From the NCBI RefSeq assembly GCF_001894865.1, contig NZ_BCXA01000003.1, positions 238,473-302,472 on the forward strand: 64,000 nt of DNA, given 5' to 3'. The notes below the pieces were generated by a model, which saw only the letters and a program-made list of their open reading frames with translations, did not search any database and was not told where the DNA came from. Below, piece after piece: positions 46,838 to 57,193 of the stretch. This stretch comes from Rhodococcus maanshanensis NBRC 100610. Its GTDB lineage: Bacteria > Actinomycetota > Actinomycetes > Mycobacteriales > Mycobacteriaceae. A program made the position numbers and the translations under genes. Position 1 is the stretch's first letter. The number at the start of each line of letters is the position of its first letter.

Positions 46838-46965
46838 AGCCGCCGACCTCCTCTTAGCTCTTGCACAATTACCGGCACAACCAGTGTGCGCTCGTGCACG
46901 GACCCCTACCCTACCGAGTGCGACGCACCCTGAGGTGGTGGACGAGCGTGTCGCGTGTGGCCGTC

Positions 46966-48465
46966 TCAGCTGGTGAGCTGATCGACCAGGTCAGCGGCGG
47001 AATCCACAGACTCGAGCAGTTTGCCGACGTGCGCCTTGCTGCCGCGCAACGGCTCGAGTGTGGGAATCCGGACGAGGGAGTCGCCGCCCAGGTCGAAGAT
47101 GACGGAGTCCCAACTGGCCGCGGCGATGTCGGCCCCGAACCTGCGCAGGCACTCGCCCCGGAAGTACGCCCTGGTGTCCGTTGGCGGGTTCCGGATAGCG
47201 TCCAGCACCTGCTGCTCGGAGACGAGCCGTTCCATCGAACCGCGGGCGACCAGGCGGTTGTACAGCCCCTTGTCGAGACGGACGTCCGAGTACTGCAGGT
47301 CCAGCATGTGCAGCTTGGGTGCCGACCAGGACAGGCCCTCCCGCTGGCGGAAGCCCTCGAACAGCCGGAGCTTCGCCACCCAGTCCAGCAGGTGCGCGCA
47401 CTCCATCGGGTCCCGCTCGAGCATGTCGAGGACGGTGGCCCACTTGTCGAGCAGGTCCGCCACCCGCGGATCGTCGTTGCCCTGGCGCTCGGCGAACGCC
47501 GCGCACCGCTCGTGGTAGATCCGCTGCAGCGCAAGACCGGTCAGCTCACGACCGTCGGCGAGCGCGACGGTCTGTCGCAGGGTCGGATCGTGACTGATCA
47601 GGTGCACGGCGGTGACCGGGCGGGCGAGCTGCAGGTCGGACAGGTCAACGCCCGCCTCGATCAGGTCGAGGACCAGCGCGGTGGTGCCGACCTTGAGGTA
47701 GGTGGACCACTCCGCGAGGTTCGCGTCGCCGATGATCACGTGCAGGCGCCGGTACTTGTCGGCGTCGGCGTGTGGCTCGTCGCGGGTGTTGATGATGCCG
47801 CGCTTGAGGGTGGTCTCGAGACCGACCTCGACCTCGATGTAGTCAGCACGCTGGGAGAGCTGGAACCCGGACTCGTCACCGGACTGGCCGAGGCCGACGC
47901 GCCCGGAACCGCAGATCACCTGCCGGGAGGCGAAGAACGGCGTCAGTCCGGCGATGATCGCCGAGAACGGGGTCTCCCGGGAACAGAGGTAGTTCTCGTG
48001 GGTCCCGTAGGAGGCGCCCTTGCCGTCGACATTGTTCTTGTACAGCTGGAGCCGCGGGGCGCCGGGAACGCTTGACGCGTGCCGCGCGGCCGCCTCCATG
48101 ACACGCTCCCCCGCCTTGTCCCAGATGACGGCGTCCAGCGGGTCGGTGCATTCGGGTGCGGAGTACTCGGGGTGCGCGTGATCGACGTACAGCCGGGCGC
48201 CGTTGGTGAGGATCATGTTCGCCGCGCCGACCTCGTCGGCATCGATCACCGGAGCCGGGCCGCTGAAGCGGCCGAGATCGAATCCCCTTGCGTCGCGCAG
48301 CGGCGATTCCACCTCGTAGTCCCAGCGGGTGCGCTTGGCGCGCGGCACACCGGCGGCCGCCGCGTAGGCCAGTACCGCCTGGGTCGAGGTCAGGATGGGG
48401 TTCGCGGTCGGTTCCGTCGGGGAGGAAATCCCGTACTCGACCTCGATACCGATGATGCGCTGCAT
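46966..48465 (-). CDS. dop: Pup deamidase/depupylase Dop
   Basis: A 499-residue homologue of PafA that deamidates the C-terminal Gln of Pup and also removes Pup from substrates. ATG 48465 gives [20 protein letters not shown], the conserved start with the catalytic acidic residue region. The frame is open ~290 bases further but lacks homology there. Motifs shared with PafA are [40 protein letters not shown] and [20 protein letters not shown]. It precedes pup, prcB and prcA in the same direction. Confidence 0.96.
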   Translation of the reverse strand: MQRIIGIEVEYGISSPTEPTANPILTSTQAVLAYAAAAGVPRAKRTRWDYEVESPLRDARGFDLGRFSGPAPVIDADEVGAANMILTNGARLYVDHAHPEYSAPECTDPLDAVIWDKAGERVMEAAARHASSVPGAPRLQLYKNNVDGKGASYGTHENYLCSRETPFSAIIAGLTPFFASRQVICGSGRVGLGQSGDESGFQLSQRADYIEVEVGLETTLKRGIINTRDEPHADADKYRRLHVIIGDANLAEWSTYLKVGTTALVLDLIEAGVDLSDLQLARPVTAVHLISHDPTLRQTVALADGRELTGLALQRIYHERCAAFAERQGNDDPRVADLLDKWATVLDMLERDPMECAHLLDWVAKLRLFEGFRQREGLSWSAPKLHMLDLQYSDVRLDKGLYNRLVARGSMERLVSEQQVLDAIRNPPTDTRAYFRGECLRRFGADIAAASWDSVIFDLGGDSLVRIPTLEPLRGSKAHVGKLLESVDSAADLVDQLTS

Positions 48466-48547
48466 GCCCACGAGCCTAGATCGTCGGCGCGCTCGATCTT
48501 TCGACCGTTCCCACTTGGCGGCGCCGTGGCGTGGATCAGGGTCGGAG

Positions 48548-49273
48548 TCACAGCTCCACCGAGGCGACCGCTCCCGGATCGGATCCGAGCTGCCGCACCA
48601 CGGTTCCCGCCGAATCCCAGACTCCCGAGCCGCCGCAGGTTCGCGCGAAACCACCCCCTGTTGGTCCGGCGAACCCAGCAAACGCGACCGGCAGGCCGTA
48701 TGCCGTCGCGATCCTCCGCGCTCGGATATCGAGTTCGGCAAGATCGTCAGCCGCATGGACGAGACCCGCGACGTACAGATCGATGCCGAGGGCCACGGTT
48801 CGGTCGAGGTGATGATCGATTCTGGTGTCCCTGCACACCCCGATGCCCACCCGCAGGCCCCTCACCTCGAGACTCGCCGGACCACGCCCGGGCTCGAAAT
48901 GTCTTGACTCCACCTCGCCGAGGGACATCTTGACGTAGGCGACGGCGACTCCGTCGCCGGTCACGGCGAGCACCCCGATGCTCCGGCCTCCGCTGCCGGT
49001 GTGGACCGGAGCACCCGCCAAGGCGATGGCGCCCGTTCGCCGGCATGCCTCCCTCAGCGGGAGGAGGCGCGGGTCGTCTCGGGCGACGACCTGTGCGTCC
49101 ATCGCGTATCCGCTCAACGACATCTCCGGGAAGACCACGAGATCGGCGGCCGCCCGATCCACCGCCGCCGCGTGTGCGGCAACGTTGCCCGAGAGGTCGC
49201 CGAGCACGGTCCTCGGCTGCGCAACGGCGACCCGGACGCTCAGGCCTGCGCTCGGCCGGTGTCTACCACCCAT
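48548..49273 (-). CDS. Carbon-nitrogen hydrolase (nitrilase superfamily)
   Basis: About 241 residues from ATG 49273; a shorter form starting VRVAVAQP is possible. The catalytic triad is visible: Glu in [14 protein letters not shown], Lys in [19 protein letters not shown] and Cys in [13 protein letters not shown]. Members hydrolyse amides or nitriles or transfer N-acyl groups. The closest look is of stand-alone amidase-like proteins that lack a specific partner domain. It lies 82 bp upstream of dop on the same strand, but no functional tie to the proteasome is evident. Confidence 0.85.
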   Translation of the reverse strand: MGGRHRPSAGLSVRVAVAQPRTVLGDLSGNVAAHAAAVDRAAADLVVFPEMSLSGYAMDAQVVARDDPRLLPLREACRRTGAIALAGAPVHTGSGGRSIGVLAVTGDGVAVAYVKMSLGEVESRHFEPGRGPASLEVRGLRVGIGVCRDTRIDHHLDRTVALGIDLYVAGLVHAADDLAELDIRARRIATAYGLPVAFAGFAGPTGGGFARTCGGSGVWDSAGTVVRQLGSDPGAVASVEL

Positions 49274-49371
49274 CCTTGGATCAAAACACACCTGGACCGA
49301 CCCCGCCCCTCCCTCGAGGTGGTTCTAGATCGTTCGATGGCAGACTGACGCCACTTCGGGCTTAAACGCCG

Positions 49372-49385
49372 ATAACCTGCGTTAT
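49372..49385. promoter_or_regulatory. Short palindrome in the nitrilase/DUF418 divergent promoter region
   Basis: ataac-ctgc-gttat forms a perfect 5-4-5 inverted repeat followed by the A/T-rich TATGACATTATCC, in an otherwise GC-rich divergent intergenic region. It may mark the promoter or operator of the DUF418 gene that starts 111 bp downstream. Confidence 0.35.
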
Positions 49386-49496
49386 GACATTATCCTGGGA
49401 AAGTGCAGGTCACGGCAGGGTGCTGAACCGGTTGTCATCCCTCGAATCATCCCTTCGACGGACTCCCCCACCCTGGCTTCCGGGCACCCTTGCCTC

Positions 49497-50759
49497 ATGT
49501 CCGAACCCACTCCCCGTTTCCACAGCCTGGACGTACTCCGTGGCATCGCGATCCTCGGAACATTGGCGACCAACATCTGGATCTTCACCAATCCCGAGGG
49601 ATTGGTGGGCTATCTGAATCGCACCGCGGTTGCCGCGGGCGGCTGGGGGTGGCTCGAGAAGGTGCTCCAGCAGCTGGCCCAGGGCAAGTTCCTCGGGCTG
49701 CTCACGCTGATGTTCGGGATCGGGCTCGCCATCCAGCAGCGCTCCGCCGCTCGGGCGGGCAGGCCGTGGCCCGGTGGGTACCCGTGGCGCGCGGCGCTGC
49801 TGTTCCTGGACGGCGTCGTGCACTACCTCCTCGTCGTCGAGTTCGACGTGCTCATGGGGTACGCCGTCACCGGTCTGGTCGTCGCGTTCGTACTCGCGAG
49901 CAGCGAACGCGCGCAGCGCCGTTGGATGATCTGGGCCGCGGCGATCCATCTCGGGCTGCTCACGCTGGGCACCCTCGCATTGGTGGCTGAGCCGGCGCGC
50001 CCCGCTCCCCCGCCGCTCGACCCGAACCCGTACGCGGACGGGTCGTGGTGGGACCTCGTCCTCTTCCGGATCGACAACGTGGTGGCGTTCCGGATCGAAC
50101 CGGTCTTCATCTTCGCGCTGTCGATCGCGTTGTTCCTGCTCGGCGCCAAGCTGTTTCGAGCGGGGGTACTGGCGCCGTCCGGGGTCCGGATCCGGCGCCG
50201 CCTGATGGTCCTCGGACTCGGGGTCGCACTGCCCGTCGACCTGCTGACGGGGATCCTCGCCGGTGACGAGGGCCTGCTGTTCACCCGATACGGGACCGCG
50301 CCGGTCGTGTCACTGGGACTGCTCGCACTGGTCGCCGAGTTCTACTGCCGCCGAACTCGCATCGGGTTCTGCGGCAGCAGGCTTGCGGACGTCGGGCGAA
50401 CGGCGCTGAGCTGCTATGTCCTCCAGAACCTCGTCGCGTCAGCGCTCTGCTACGGCTGGGGTCTCGGCCTCGCGGCGCGCCTGTCCCCCGACGCCCGCGT
50501 GCCCGCGACCGTCGCCATCTACCTCGGCGTCGGCGCGGTGGTGATCGTCGCCGCACACCTGTGGCTGCGCCGGTTCGAGCGCGGCCCCGTCGAATGGCTG
50601 TGGCACCGAAGCTATCTCCTGCTCGCGGGAGATGGCCCCGTCAGGCGATCCGGCCCGGGAACCCCGACGGCGTCAGCGGTCGATCCGGCATTGCAGGTAG
50701 CTGTCGGCACCGACCCGGCGGAGCACGAGGCGGACTCCGCGAGGAGCCCAGTTCGCTGA
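49497..50759 (+). CDS. DUF418-type polytopic membrane protein
   Basis: A 420-residue protein with about eight to ten membrane helices. The start MSEPTPRFHSLDVLRGIAIL plus GTLATNIWIFTN is the typical DUF418/DUF1624 (acyltransferase-3-like) entry. The C-terminal block GRTALSCYVLQNLVASALCY and VEWLWHRSYLL is the DUF418 signature. Such proteins are thought to be membrane acyltransferase relatives; the substrate is unknown. The last 87 bases overlap the 3' end of the convergent DUF385-type gene. Confidence 0.83.
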   Translation: MSEPTPRFHSLDVLRGIAILGTLATNIWIFTNPEGLVGYLNRTAVAAGGWGWLEKVLQQLAQGKFLGLLTLMFGIGLAIQQRSAARAGRPWPGGYPWRAALLFLDGVVHYLLVVEFDVLMGYAVTGLVVAFVLASSERAQRRWMIWAAAIHLGLLTLGTLALVAEPARPAPPPLDPNPYADGSWWDLVLFRIDNVVAFRIEPVFIFALSIALFLLGAKLFRAGVLAPSGVRIRRRLMVLGLGVALPVDLLTGILAGDEGLLFTRYGTAPVVSLGLLALVAEFYCRRTRIGFCGSRLADVGRTALSCYVLQNLVASALCYGWGLGLAARLSPDARVPATVAIYLGVGAVVIVAAHLWLRRFERGPVEWLWHRSYLLLAGDGPVRRSGPGTPTASAVDPALQVAVGTDPAEHEADSARSPVR

Positions 50760-51053
50760 CGCATCGGTGACCAGCCGGGGCTCGGTCAGGGAGACCAGCC
50801 GGCCCCGGGTCGCGATGTCGACGTGCCCGGCCGCCAGCACGTTCCGCACCCAGTCGCTGTCGGGGCCATATGTCAGCGCGAACCGGTATCCGTCGCCGCG
50901 CCGGAACACGTTGACCGGCGTCTTGTACAAGCGACCCGATCGGCGTCCGCGGTGCAGCACGATGGCGCAGCCGGGCAACCAGCCGGCGACGAGCCTGCTG
51001 ACGCGATTGGTGACCACCTTGTTGAACTCGGCGAGCCTGCGCGGAAGGGGCAC
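50673..51053 (-). CDS. Deazaflavin-dependent nitroreductase-like (DUF385) protein
   Basis: A 126-residue split-barrel protein with AEFNKVVTNRVSRLVAGWLP, VLHRGRRSGRLYKTPVNVFR and GPDSDWVRNVLAAGHVDI, the classic DUF385/Ddn pattern. It is shorter than Ddn itself and more like F420-binding paralogues of unknown substrate. Its 3' end overlaps the DUF418 gene tail-to-tail by 87 bp; both frames have convincing homology, so the overlap appears genuine. It diverges from the Nudix gene with 35 bp between starts. Confidence 0.84.
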   Translation of the reverse strand: MPLPRRLAEFNKVVTNRVSRLVAGWLPGCAIVLHRGRRSGRLYKTPVNVFRRGDGYRFALTYGPDSDWVRNVLAAGHVDIATRGRLVSLTEPRLVTDASANWAPRGVRLVLRRVGADSYLQCRIDR

Positions 51054-51088
51054 GTGGTCAGCCTATCGCCACGTGGAACGATGGGCGC

Positions 51089-51637
51089 ATGGATCAGCGC
51101 CCATCGTCGCCGCCTGGCGGCCCCGCCGCACCCGACGAGGTGGTGACGGTCTACGACGCCGTGGGGTCGGTGACCGGCACGGCCCCGCGATCGCGGGTGT
51201 ACGCGGAAGGTCTGTGGCACGCCAGCGCCGGAGTACTGCTGCGCTCGATGGACGGCAGCCGGGTCTACGTGCACCGCCGCTCCCCCGACAAGGCGGTTTT
51301 CGGCGGCATGCACGACTGTCTCGCGGGCGGGGTTGTCGATCCCGGTGAGAGTCCCGGCGAGACCGCGGTCCGTGAGCTCGCCGAGGAACTCGGCGTCACC
51401 GGGATCGAGCTGTCCCCCATCGCCCGAGTCAGGTGGGACGGCCGATGGGACGGTAAACCGTTGCGATGCCACCTGTTTGCCTTCGAGGGGCGTTACGACG
51501 GCCCCATCGTCCACCAGGCGAGCGAGATCGTCGACGGTTGGTGGTGGAGCGACGCGGAGCTGCGCGCGCATCTCGCCGACCCGTCGTGGGCGTTCGTCCC
51601 CGATACCAGGGCGCTGCTCGCCGACTACTTCGCCTAG
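51089..51637 (+). CDS. Nudix hydrolase
   Basis: A 182-residue protein with a complete Nudix box (GGVVDPGESPGETAVRELAE then ELGVTG, pattern Gx5Ex7REUxEExGU). It is followed by the IPP-isomerase/YfcD-like features FGGMHDCLAGG and CHLFAFEGRYDGPIVHQASE. The YfcD-type group hydrolyses unidentified nucleoside diphosphate derivatives. ATG 51089 is in a GC-rich divergent promoter with the DUF385 gene. It converges on mpa with a 78-bp gap in which a GC-rich inverted repeat (around 51670-51710) probably terminates both. Confidence 0.88.
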   Translation: MDQRPSSPPGGPAAPDEVVTVYDAVGSVTGTAPRSRVYAEGLWHASAGVLLRSMDGSRVYVHRRSPDKAVFGGMHDCLAGGVVDPGESPGETAVRELAEELGVTGIELSPIARVRWDGRWDGKPLRCHLFAFEGRYDGPIVHQASEIVDGWWWSDAELRAHLADPSWAFVPDTRALLADYFA

Positions 51638-51715
51638 CCGGTCCCCGGTCCGTGCCGCGACGCCGATCGGGCCGGGCACCAACGGATGGAGGTGCCCGGC
51701 CCGATCGCCGGCGTG

Positions 51716-53491
51716 CTACAGGTACTGGCCGGTGTTGGACTCGGTGTCGATGGCGCGGCTGGCACTGGCGTTCTTGCCGGTGACCAGGGTGCGGATGTAG
51801 ACGATCCGCTCGCCCTTCTTGCCCGAGATGCGTGCCCAGTCATCGGGATTGGTGGTGTTGGGCAGGTCCTCGTTCTCGGAGAACTCGTCGACGATCGAAT
51901 CGAAGAGGTGCTGCACCCGAAGTCCGGGCGCCCCCGTCTCGAGCACCGACTTGATGGCGTACTTCTTCGACCGGTCGACGATGTTCTGGATCATCGCGCC
52001 CGAGTTGAAGTCCTTGAAGTACAGAACCTCCTTGTCGCCGTTCGCGTACGTCACCTCGAGGAATCGGTTGTCGTCGCTCTCGGCGTACATCCGGTCCACG
52101 ACACGTTCGATCATGGTCTTGATGCAGGCCGCCCGGTCCCCGCCGAACTCGGCCAGATCGTCGGCGTTGACCGGCAGGTTCTCGGTCAGGTACTTCGAGA
52201 AGATGTCCTGCGCCGACTCCGCGTCCGGACGCTCGATCTTGATCTTCACATCGAGCCGGCCGGGCCGCAGGATCGCGGGGTCGATCATGTCCTCGCGGTT
52301 CGACGCACCGATGACGATGACGTTCTCGAGTCCCTCCACGCCGTCGATCTCGCTGAGCAGCTGCGGGACGACGGTGGTCTCCACGTCGGACGAGACGCCC
52401 GACCCACGGGTCCGGAAGATCGAGTCCATCTCGTCGAAGAACACGATCACCGGGGTGCCCTCGGAGGCCTTCTCACGGGCCCGCTGGAAGATCATCCGGA
52501 TGTGCCGCTCGGTCTCGCCGACGAACTTGTTCAACAGCTCCGGGCCCTTGATGTTCAGGAAGTAGGACTTGGCGTCCTTGGCATCCTGGCCCCTTGCCTC
52601 TGCGATCTTCTTCGCCAGCGAGTTGGCGACGGCCTTCGCGATGAGCGTCTTACCGCAGCCGGGAGGGCCGTACAGCAACACGCCCTTCGGCGGGCGCAGC
52701 GCGTACTCGTGGAACAGATCCTTGTGCAGGAACGGCAATTCGACGGCGTCGCGGATCTGCTCGATCTGCCGCCCGAGGCCACCGATGTCGCCGTAGTCGA
52801 CGTCGGGCACCTCCTCGAGCACGAGGTCCTCGACCTCCGCCTTGGGGATGCGCTCGAAGGCGTAGCCCGCCTTCGAATCGACCAGCAGGGAATCACCCGG
52901 CCGCAGCTTGCGCGACGGCGAGTCGATGTCCTCGTCGTCGGGATGGATCGTCGCATCGGACGCGGCGAGCGCGAGCGGATGTGCGAGCCAGACCACGCGC
53001 TCCTCGTCGGCATGCCCGACGACCAGAGCCCGTTCGCCGTCGTCGAGGATCTCGCGGAGGCTGCAGATCTCCCCGACCCGTTCGAAGGCGCCCGCCTCGA
53101 CGATGGTCAGCGCCTCGTTCAGGCGGACGGTCTGCCCGGGCCGGAGCGTCTCGGTGTCGATATTCGGCGAGCACGTCAGCCGCATCTTGCGACCGGAGGT
53201 GAACACGTCGACCGTCTGATCCTCATGGGTCGAGATGAGCACGCCGTACCCGCTCGGCGGCTGACCGAGACGGTCGACCTCCTCGCGGAGCGCGATCAAC
53301 TGCTGACGGGCTTCCTTGAGCGTGTCCATCAGTTTGGAGTTTCGGATCGACAGTGAGTCGACACGGGACTCGAGCTCTCGTACCTGCTCGGGCGACTGGG
53401 CGAGCTGGCGGCGAAGACCAGCGGCTTCCAGGCGTAGCGCCTCGAGCTCGGCCCGGGCGGCGAACGAGTCCGGATTCTCTGTTGCGCTCAT
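51716..53491 (-). CDS. mpa: Proteasome-associated AAA ATPase Mpa/ARC
   Basis: A 591-residue hexameric unfoldase that recognises Pup and feeds substrates to the 20S core. It has an N-terminal coiled coil (~12-85, [20 protein letters not shown]), then two OB-fold domains. The AAA domain has Walker [17 protein letters not shown], Walker [13 protein letters not shown] and the Arg-finger region [15 protein letters not shown]. It ends in Gln-Tyr-Leu, the proteasome-docking motif. ATG 53491 is chosen for the homologous start [16 protein letters not shown]. It lies 5 kb from the prc genes, as in M. tuberculosis. Confidence 0.97.
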   Translation of the reverse strand: MSATENPDSFAARAELEALRLEAAGLRRQLAQSPEQVRELESRVDSLSIRNSKLMDTLKEARQQLIALREEVDRLGQPPSGYGVLISTHEDQTVDVFTSGRKMRLTCSPNIDTETLRPGQTVRLNEALTIVEAGAFERVGEICSLREILDDGERALVVGHADEERVVWLAHPLALAASDATIHPDDEDIDSPSRKLRPGDSLLVDSKAGYAFERIPKAEVEDLVLEEVPDVDYGDIGGLGRQIEQIRDAVELPFLHKDLFHEYALRPPKGVLLYGPPGCGKTLIAKAVANSLAKKIAEARGQDAKDAKSYFLNIKGPELLNKFVGETERHIRMIFQRAREKASEGTPVIVFFDEMDSIFRTRGSGVSSDVETTVVPQLLSEIDGVEGLENVIVIGASNREDMIDPAILRPGRLDVKIKIERPDAESAQDIFSKYLTENLPVNADDLAEFGGDRAACIKTMIERVVDRMYAESDDNRFLEVTYANGDKEVLYFKDFNSGAMIQNIVDRSKKYAIKSVLETGAPGLRVQHLFDSIVDEFSENEDLPNTTNPDDWARISGKKGERIVYIRTLVTGKNASASRAIDTESNTGQYL

Positions 53492-53620
53492 GTGCGACTC
53501 CTCCCAGTGACGATCTATCAACGCTACAGCCGCTGTACCAAAACTGCGGACCGACAGGCGGACACGGACCGTCGGCGTCGCACAGTGTGGGACGGCGAGC
53601 CGACTCACGGGCACCATCTC

Positions 53621-53639
53621 TGATGTTAGCCTTACCTGA
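53621..53639. promoter_or_regulatory. Candidate IdeR/DtxR iron box upstream of the MTB12-like gene
   Basis: The 19-mer tcaggtaaggctaacatca (minus strand of 53639-53621) agrees with the actinobacterial iron-box consensus TTAGGTAAGGCTAACCTAA at 16 of 19 positions by eye. It is centred ~47 bp upstream of the lipoprotein start and ~140 bp from the divergent mpa start, so the lipoprotein is the likely target. Confidence 0.55.
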
Positions 53640-53676
53640 CTAATTGGCACCCTGGCCAACCAGAAAGGCCTCACTC

Positions 53677-54162
53677 GTGATCATTCGCAAGTCCCTCATC
53701 GCCGTCGGAACCCTCGCCATGGCCGTCGGAGTCGCCTCCTGCAGCTCGGACGACTCGACCGGCGCCTCGGATGCCACCACCTCCGCCGCGGCCACCAGCA
53801 CCAGCGCCAGCGCCGCGGCCGCCGCGACCCCGACCGCCGCCGAGCTGCAGGCGACCCTGGTGACCTTCTTCGACCCGGCCGTCGGCACCACCGAGAAGGT
53901 CGCGCTCGTCGAGGACGGCAACAGCCAGGCAGCGGTGCTCGAGCAGTTCAACGGGGTGCTGCGTGGCTACCCGCTCACCGCGGAGGTGACCAAGGTGACG
54001 GCGGTCGACGAGGACACCGTCTCGGCCACCACGACCATCGCGGGCCCGCACGGCGGCGCCGCATCCGAGGTCGTCTTCGACCAGATCGACGGCAAGTGGG
54101 TCATCTCCGAGGACGCCGCGTGCACCATCTTCTCGATGGGCAAGCTCACCTGCGTGAAGTGA
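53677..54162 (+). CDS. MTB12-like secreted lipoprotein
   Basis: A 161-residue precursor from GTG 53677 with a signal peptide and lipobox ([10 protein letters not shown]), a Ser/Thr/Ala-rich linker and then the low-molecular-weight antigen MTB12 domain. That domain includes [40 protein letters not shown] and [20 protein letters not shown]. The family is abundant in Mycobacteriales culture filtrates and envelopes; function is unknown. A candidate iron box just upstream suggests iron-dependent expression. A cluster of hairpins (54166-54236) terminates it and the convergent trmI. Confidence 0.85.
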   Translation: MIIRKSLIAVGTLAMAVGVASCSSDDSTGASDATTSAAATSTSASAAAAATPTAAELQATLVTFFDPAVGTTEKVALVEDGNSQAAVLEQFNGVLRGYPLTAEVTKVTAVDEDTVSATTTIAGPHGGAASEVVFDQIDGKWVISEDAACTIFSMGKLTCVK

Positions 54163-54177
54163 TTCGCGGCTTCGCCG

Positions 54178-54223
54178 CCCGTGAGCGATTTGCACCCCGA
54201 TTGGGGCACAAATCACTCACGGG
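54178..54223. terminator. Bidirectional terminator between the MTB12-like gene and trmI
   Basis: A ~21-bp imperfect stem (cccgtgagcgatttgcacccc against ggggcacaaatcactcacggg) lies between two smaller perfect hairpins, gcggc-ttc-gccgc (54166-54178) and gggcgc-gta-gcgccc (54221-54235). It sits between convergent genes, and the stem has few mismatches. Confidence 0.75.
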
Positions 54224-54236
54224 CGCGTAGCGCCCT

Positions 54237-55118
<882 letters not shown>

Positions 55119-55203
55119 TCAGTTCTCCTCGTATTCAGCATTCCCGGCGACCCACGCGCCGGCCCCGACAGCGGTGTCGGACCCGCCGCATACCCTGCCA
55201 GGT

Positions 55204-56106
55204 GTGAGCTCTCCCGTGTCGACGCCCCCCGCCGAGTCATCCGACGCCGCCGACGCGGCGACGGTGGGCCCGCGCTCCCGGCCCGCCCTGTCCCCCTCCC
55301 GGGCGGGCGACTTCAAGCAGTGCCCGCTGCTGTACCGCTTCCGCGCCGTCGACCGGATCCCGGAGGTGCCGTCGAAGGCGCAGCTGAAGGGGACGGTGGT
55401 GCACGCGGCACTGGAGTCGCTGTACGGCCTGCCCGCCCAGGAGCGGGTCCCCGACCGCGCGGTGTCCCTGGTCGACCCGGCGTGGGAGCAACTGCTCGCC
55501 GACTCCCCCGAGATCGCCGACACCGTCCCCGCCGAGGAGCGGGCCTCATTCCTGGCCGAGGCGCGCACGCTGATCGAGGGCTACTACCGGCTCGAGGACC
55601 CGACCCGGTTCAGCCCGGAATCGTGCGAGCTGCGGGTGGAGACCGAGCTCGACAACGGGGTGCTGCTGCGGGGGTTCGTGGACCGGATCGACGTCGCCCC
55701 GAACGGCCACGTCCGCGTGGTGGACTACAAGACCGGCCGGGCTCCGCGGGAGATGAGCGAGTCCAAGGCGCTGTTCCAGATGAAGTTCTATGCGCTGGTG
55801 CTGTTGCGCACCCGAGGGATCGTGCCCGCGCAGCTCCGGTTGATCTACCTGGCCGATGCCGAGATCCTCACCTACGCCCCGGACGAGGCCGAGCTGCTGC
55901 GCTTCGAGCGGACCCTGTCCGCGATCTGGAAGGCCATTCTCACGGCAGGGGCCACCGGCGACTTCCGGGCGAATCCGGGGCGGCTGTGCAACTGGTGCGA
56001 CCATAAGGTGCGCTGCCCCGCGTTCGGCGGCACGCCGCCGCCCTATCCGGGGTGGCCGGAGAGCCCGGCAGATGAAGTGCAGAAGTTCGAGGAGATCGTC
56101 GAGTGA
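55204..56106 (+). CDS. RecB-family exonuclease (PD-(D/E)XK)
   Basis: A 300-residue nuclease with the SPSRAGDFKQCPLLYRFRAV entry, KGTVVHAALESLYGL, and the catalytic motif VDRIDVAPNGHVRVVDYKTG (Asp and Lys of the PD-(D/E)XK site). The C-terminal Cys cluster NWCDHKVRCPAFGG suggests, with the early Cys, an Fe-S cluster as in Cas4/AddB-type nucleases. It is equivalent to Rv2119 in position next to trmI. A DNA repair or end-processing role is inferred. GTG 55204 gives MSSPVSTPPAESS. The stop overlaps the next gene (GTGA). Confidence 0.9.
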   Translation: MSSPVSTPPAESSDAADAATVGPRSRPALSPSRAGDFKQCPLLYRFRAVDRIPEVPSKAQLKGTVVHAALESLYGLPAQERVPDRAVSLVDPAWEQLLADSPEIADTVPAEERASFLAEARTLIEGYYRLEDPTRFSPESCELRVETELDNGVLLRGFVDRIDVAPNGHVRVVDYKTGRAPREMSESKALFQMKFYALVLLRTRGIVPAQLRLIYLADAEILTYAPDEAELLRFERTLSAIWKAILTAGATGDFRANPGRLCNWCDHKVRCPAFGGTPPPYPGWPESPADEVQKFEEIVE

Positions 56107-56912
56107 GTGATCAGGCCTACTACGTTCCGCTGGGGTCCACCGAGGACGGTGTCGAGCGATTCGCCACCACCGCGCTGACCGTGAGCACCTGGGCCGACAC
56201 CATGCAGCACGGCGCGCCGCCCTCCGCGCTCCTCGTCCGTGCGCTCGAGCGCTGCCAGCAACGCCCCGATTCCCGGCTCACCCGCGTGGTGATCGAGATC
56301 CTCGGCCCGGTTCCGCTGAGCGAGATCGAGGTGCGGTCCTGGGTGGAGCGGCCCGGTAAGCGGATGGAGCTGGTGGTGGCGGAGCTGTGGGCCGCAGGCC
56401 CCGACGGCACCGAGCGCGCGGTCGCTCGCGGCACCGGATGGCGCATGCAGACCGCGGACACCACCCCGGTCCAGCACGCGGCGGATCCCGCGTTGGCCCC
56501 GCTGTCGCAGTCGCACACCATCGAGATGGAAGGGCGGTTCTGGGGCTCCGGATTCGTCGCCAGCCTGGACTGGCAGTGGCTGGCCGAGATCGGTTGCGAG
56601 GGCCCCGGTCAGGTCTGGGCCCGCCCGAATCCCGCACTGGTCGAGGGCGAACCGCTCACCCCGATCCAGCGGCTATTCACCGTCGCCGACGTCGCCAACG
56701 GCGTGGGTGCGAAGCTGCACCCCAGCGAGTGGACGTACCTGAACACCGACCTCACCGTGCACCTGTTCCGGGTGCCGGAGGGCGAATGGGTCGGCGTCTC
56801 CGCCGAGACCTCGTACGGCCCGGACGGCGTCGGCATGTGCGCGGGCGTGCTGCACGACGAGTCCGGCCCGGTCGGACGGATCAACCAGACGGTGCAGATC
56901 CGGCCCCGCTAG
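56103..56912 (+). CDS. Thioesterase-like (double hot-dog) protein
   Basis: A 269-residue protein with two hot-dog repeats. The N-terminal part reads HGAPPSALLVRALERCQQRP, VVIEILGPVPLSEIEVRSWV and ARGTGWRMQ. The second has PLTPIQRLFTVADVANGVGA, YLNTDLTVHLFRVPEGEWVG and SYGPDGVGMCAGVLHDESGP. This matches the acyl-CoA thioesterase/TesB-like family of unknown substrate common in Mycobacteriales. GTG 56103 overlaps the stop of the RecB-like gene, so the pair is translationally coupled despite unrelated activities. Confidence 0.85.
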   Translation: MSDQAYYVPLGSTEDGVERFATTALTVSTWADTMQHGAPPSALLVRALERCQQRPDSRLTRVVIEILGPVPLSEIEVRSWVERPGKRMELVVAELWAAGPDGTERAVARGTGWRMQTADTTPVQHAADPALAPLSQSHTIEMEGRFWGSGFVASLDWQWLAEIGCEGPGQVWARPNPALVEGEPLTPIQRLFTVADVANGVGAKLHPSEWTYLNTDLTVHLFRVPEGEWVGVSAETSYGPDGVGMCAGVLHDESGPVGRINQTVQIRPR

Positions 56913-56919
56913 CAGGCGA

Positions 56920-56959
56920 GACGGGTAGGCCTCGCACCTGGGCGCCTGGCCTACCCGTC
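56920..56959. terminator. Bidirectional terminator
   Basis: A perfect 12-bp stem (gacgggtaggcc / ggcctacccgtc) with a 16-base loop that itself contains a small palindrome (ggcgcc), placed between the convergent thioesterase-like gene and the small gene behind kshA. Confidence 0.75.
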
Positions 56960-56965
56960 CGGCGG

Positions 56966-57193
56966 TCACTCGGAGATGGGGATACGACCGTCGACGGCGG
57001 CCGCGGCGATCGACTCGCGCAGTGCGGAGCAGCGCCCCACCCGTGCGCCGCGCACCGTCAACGATGGATCGTCCCGGTACTCGTGGCAGATGGTCTCCGG
57101 GTGAGCGGTGCTCCACTGGACGCTGGTGTGCTGCCAGCTGTTCTTCTCGGCGCGGACCTCGACGCCGCACCGCGCACAGTCGACGTGCCGCAT
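56966..57193 (-). CDS. Small Cys-containing protein coupled to kshA
   Basis: A 75-residue protein from ATG 57193, which overlaps the kshA stop (TGATG). It has an N-terminal CARC pair (MRHVDCARCGVEVRAEKNSW) and two later cysteines (ETICHEYRD, VGRCSALR), with His in between (QHTSVQWSTAH). The four Cys could bind zinc or iron. It is not a standard ferredoxin, and I do not recognise it as KshB, which is a much larger reductase. Tight coupling suggests an accessory to the oxygenase. Confidence 0.72.
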   Translation of the reverse strand: MRHVDCARCGVEVRAEKNSWQHTSVQWSTAHPETICHEYRDDPSLTVRGARVGRCSALRESIAAAAVDGRIPISE

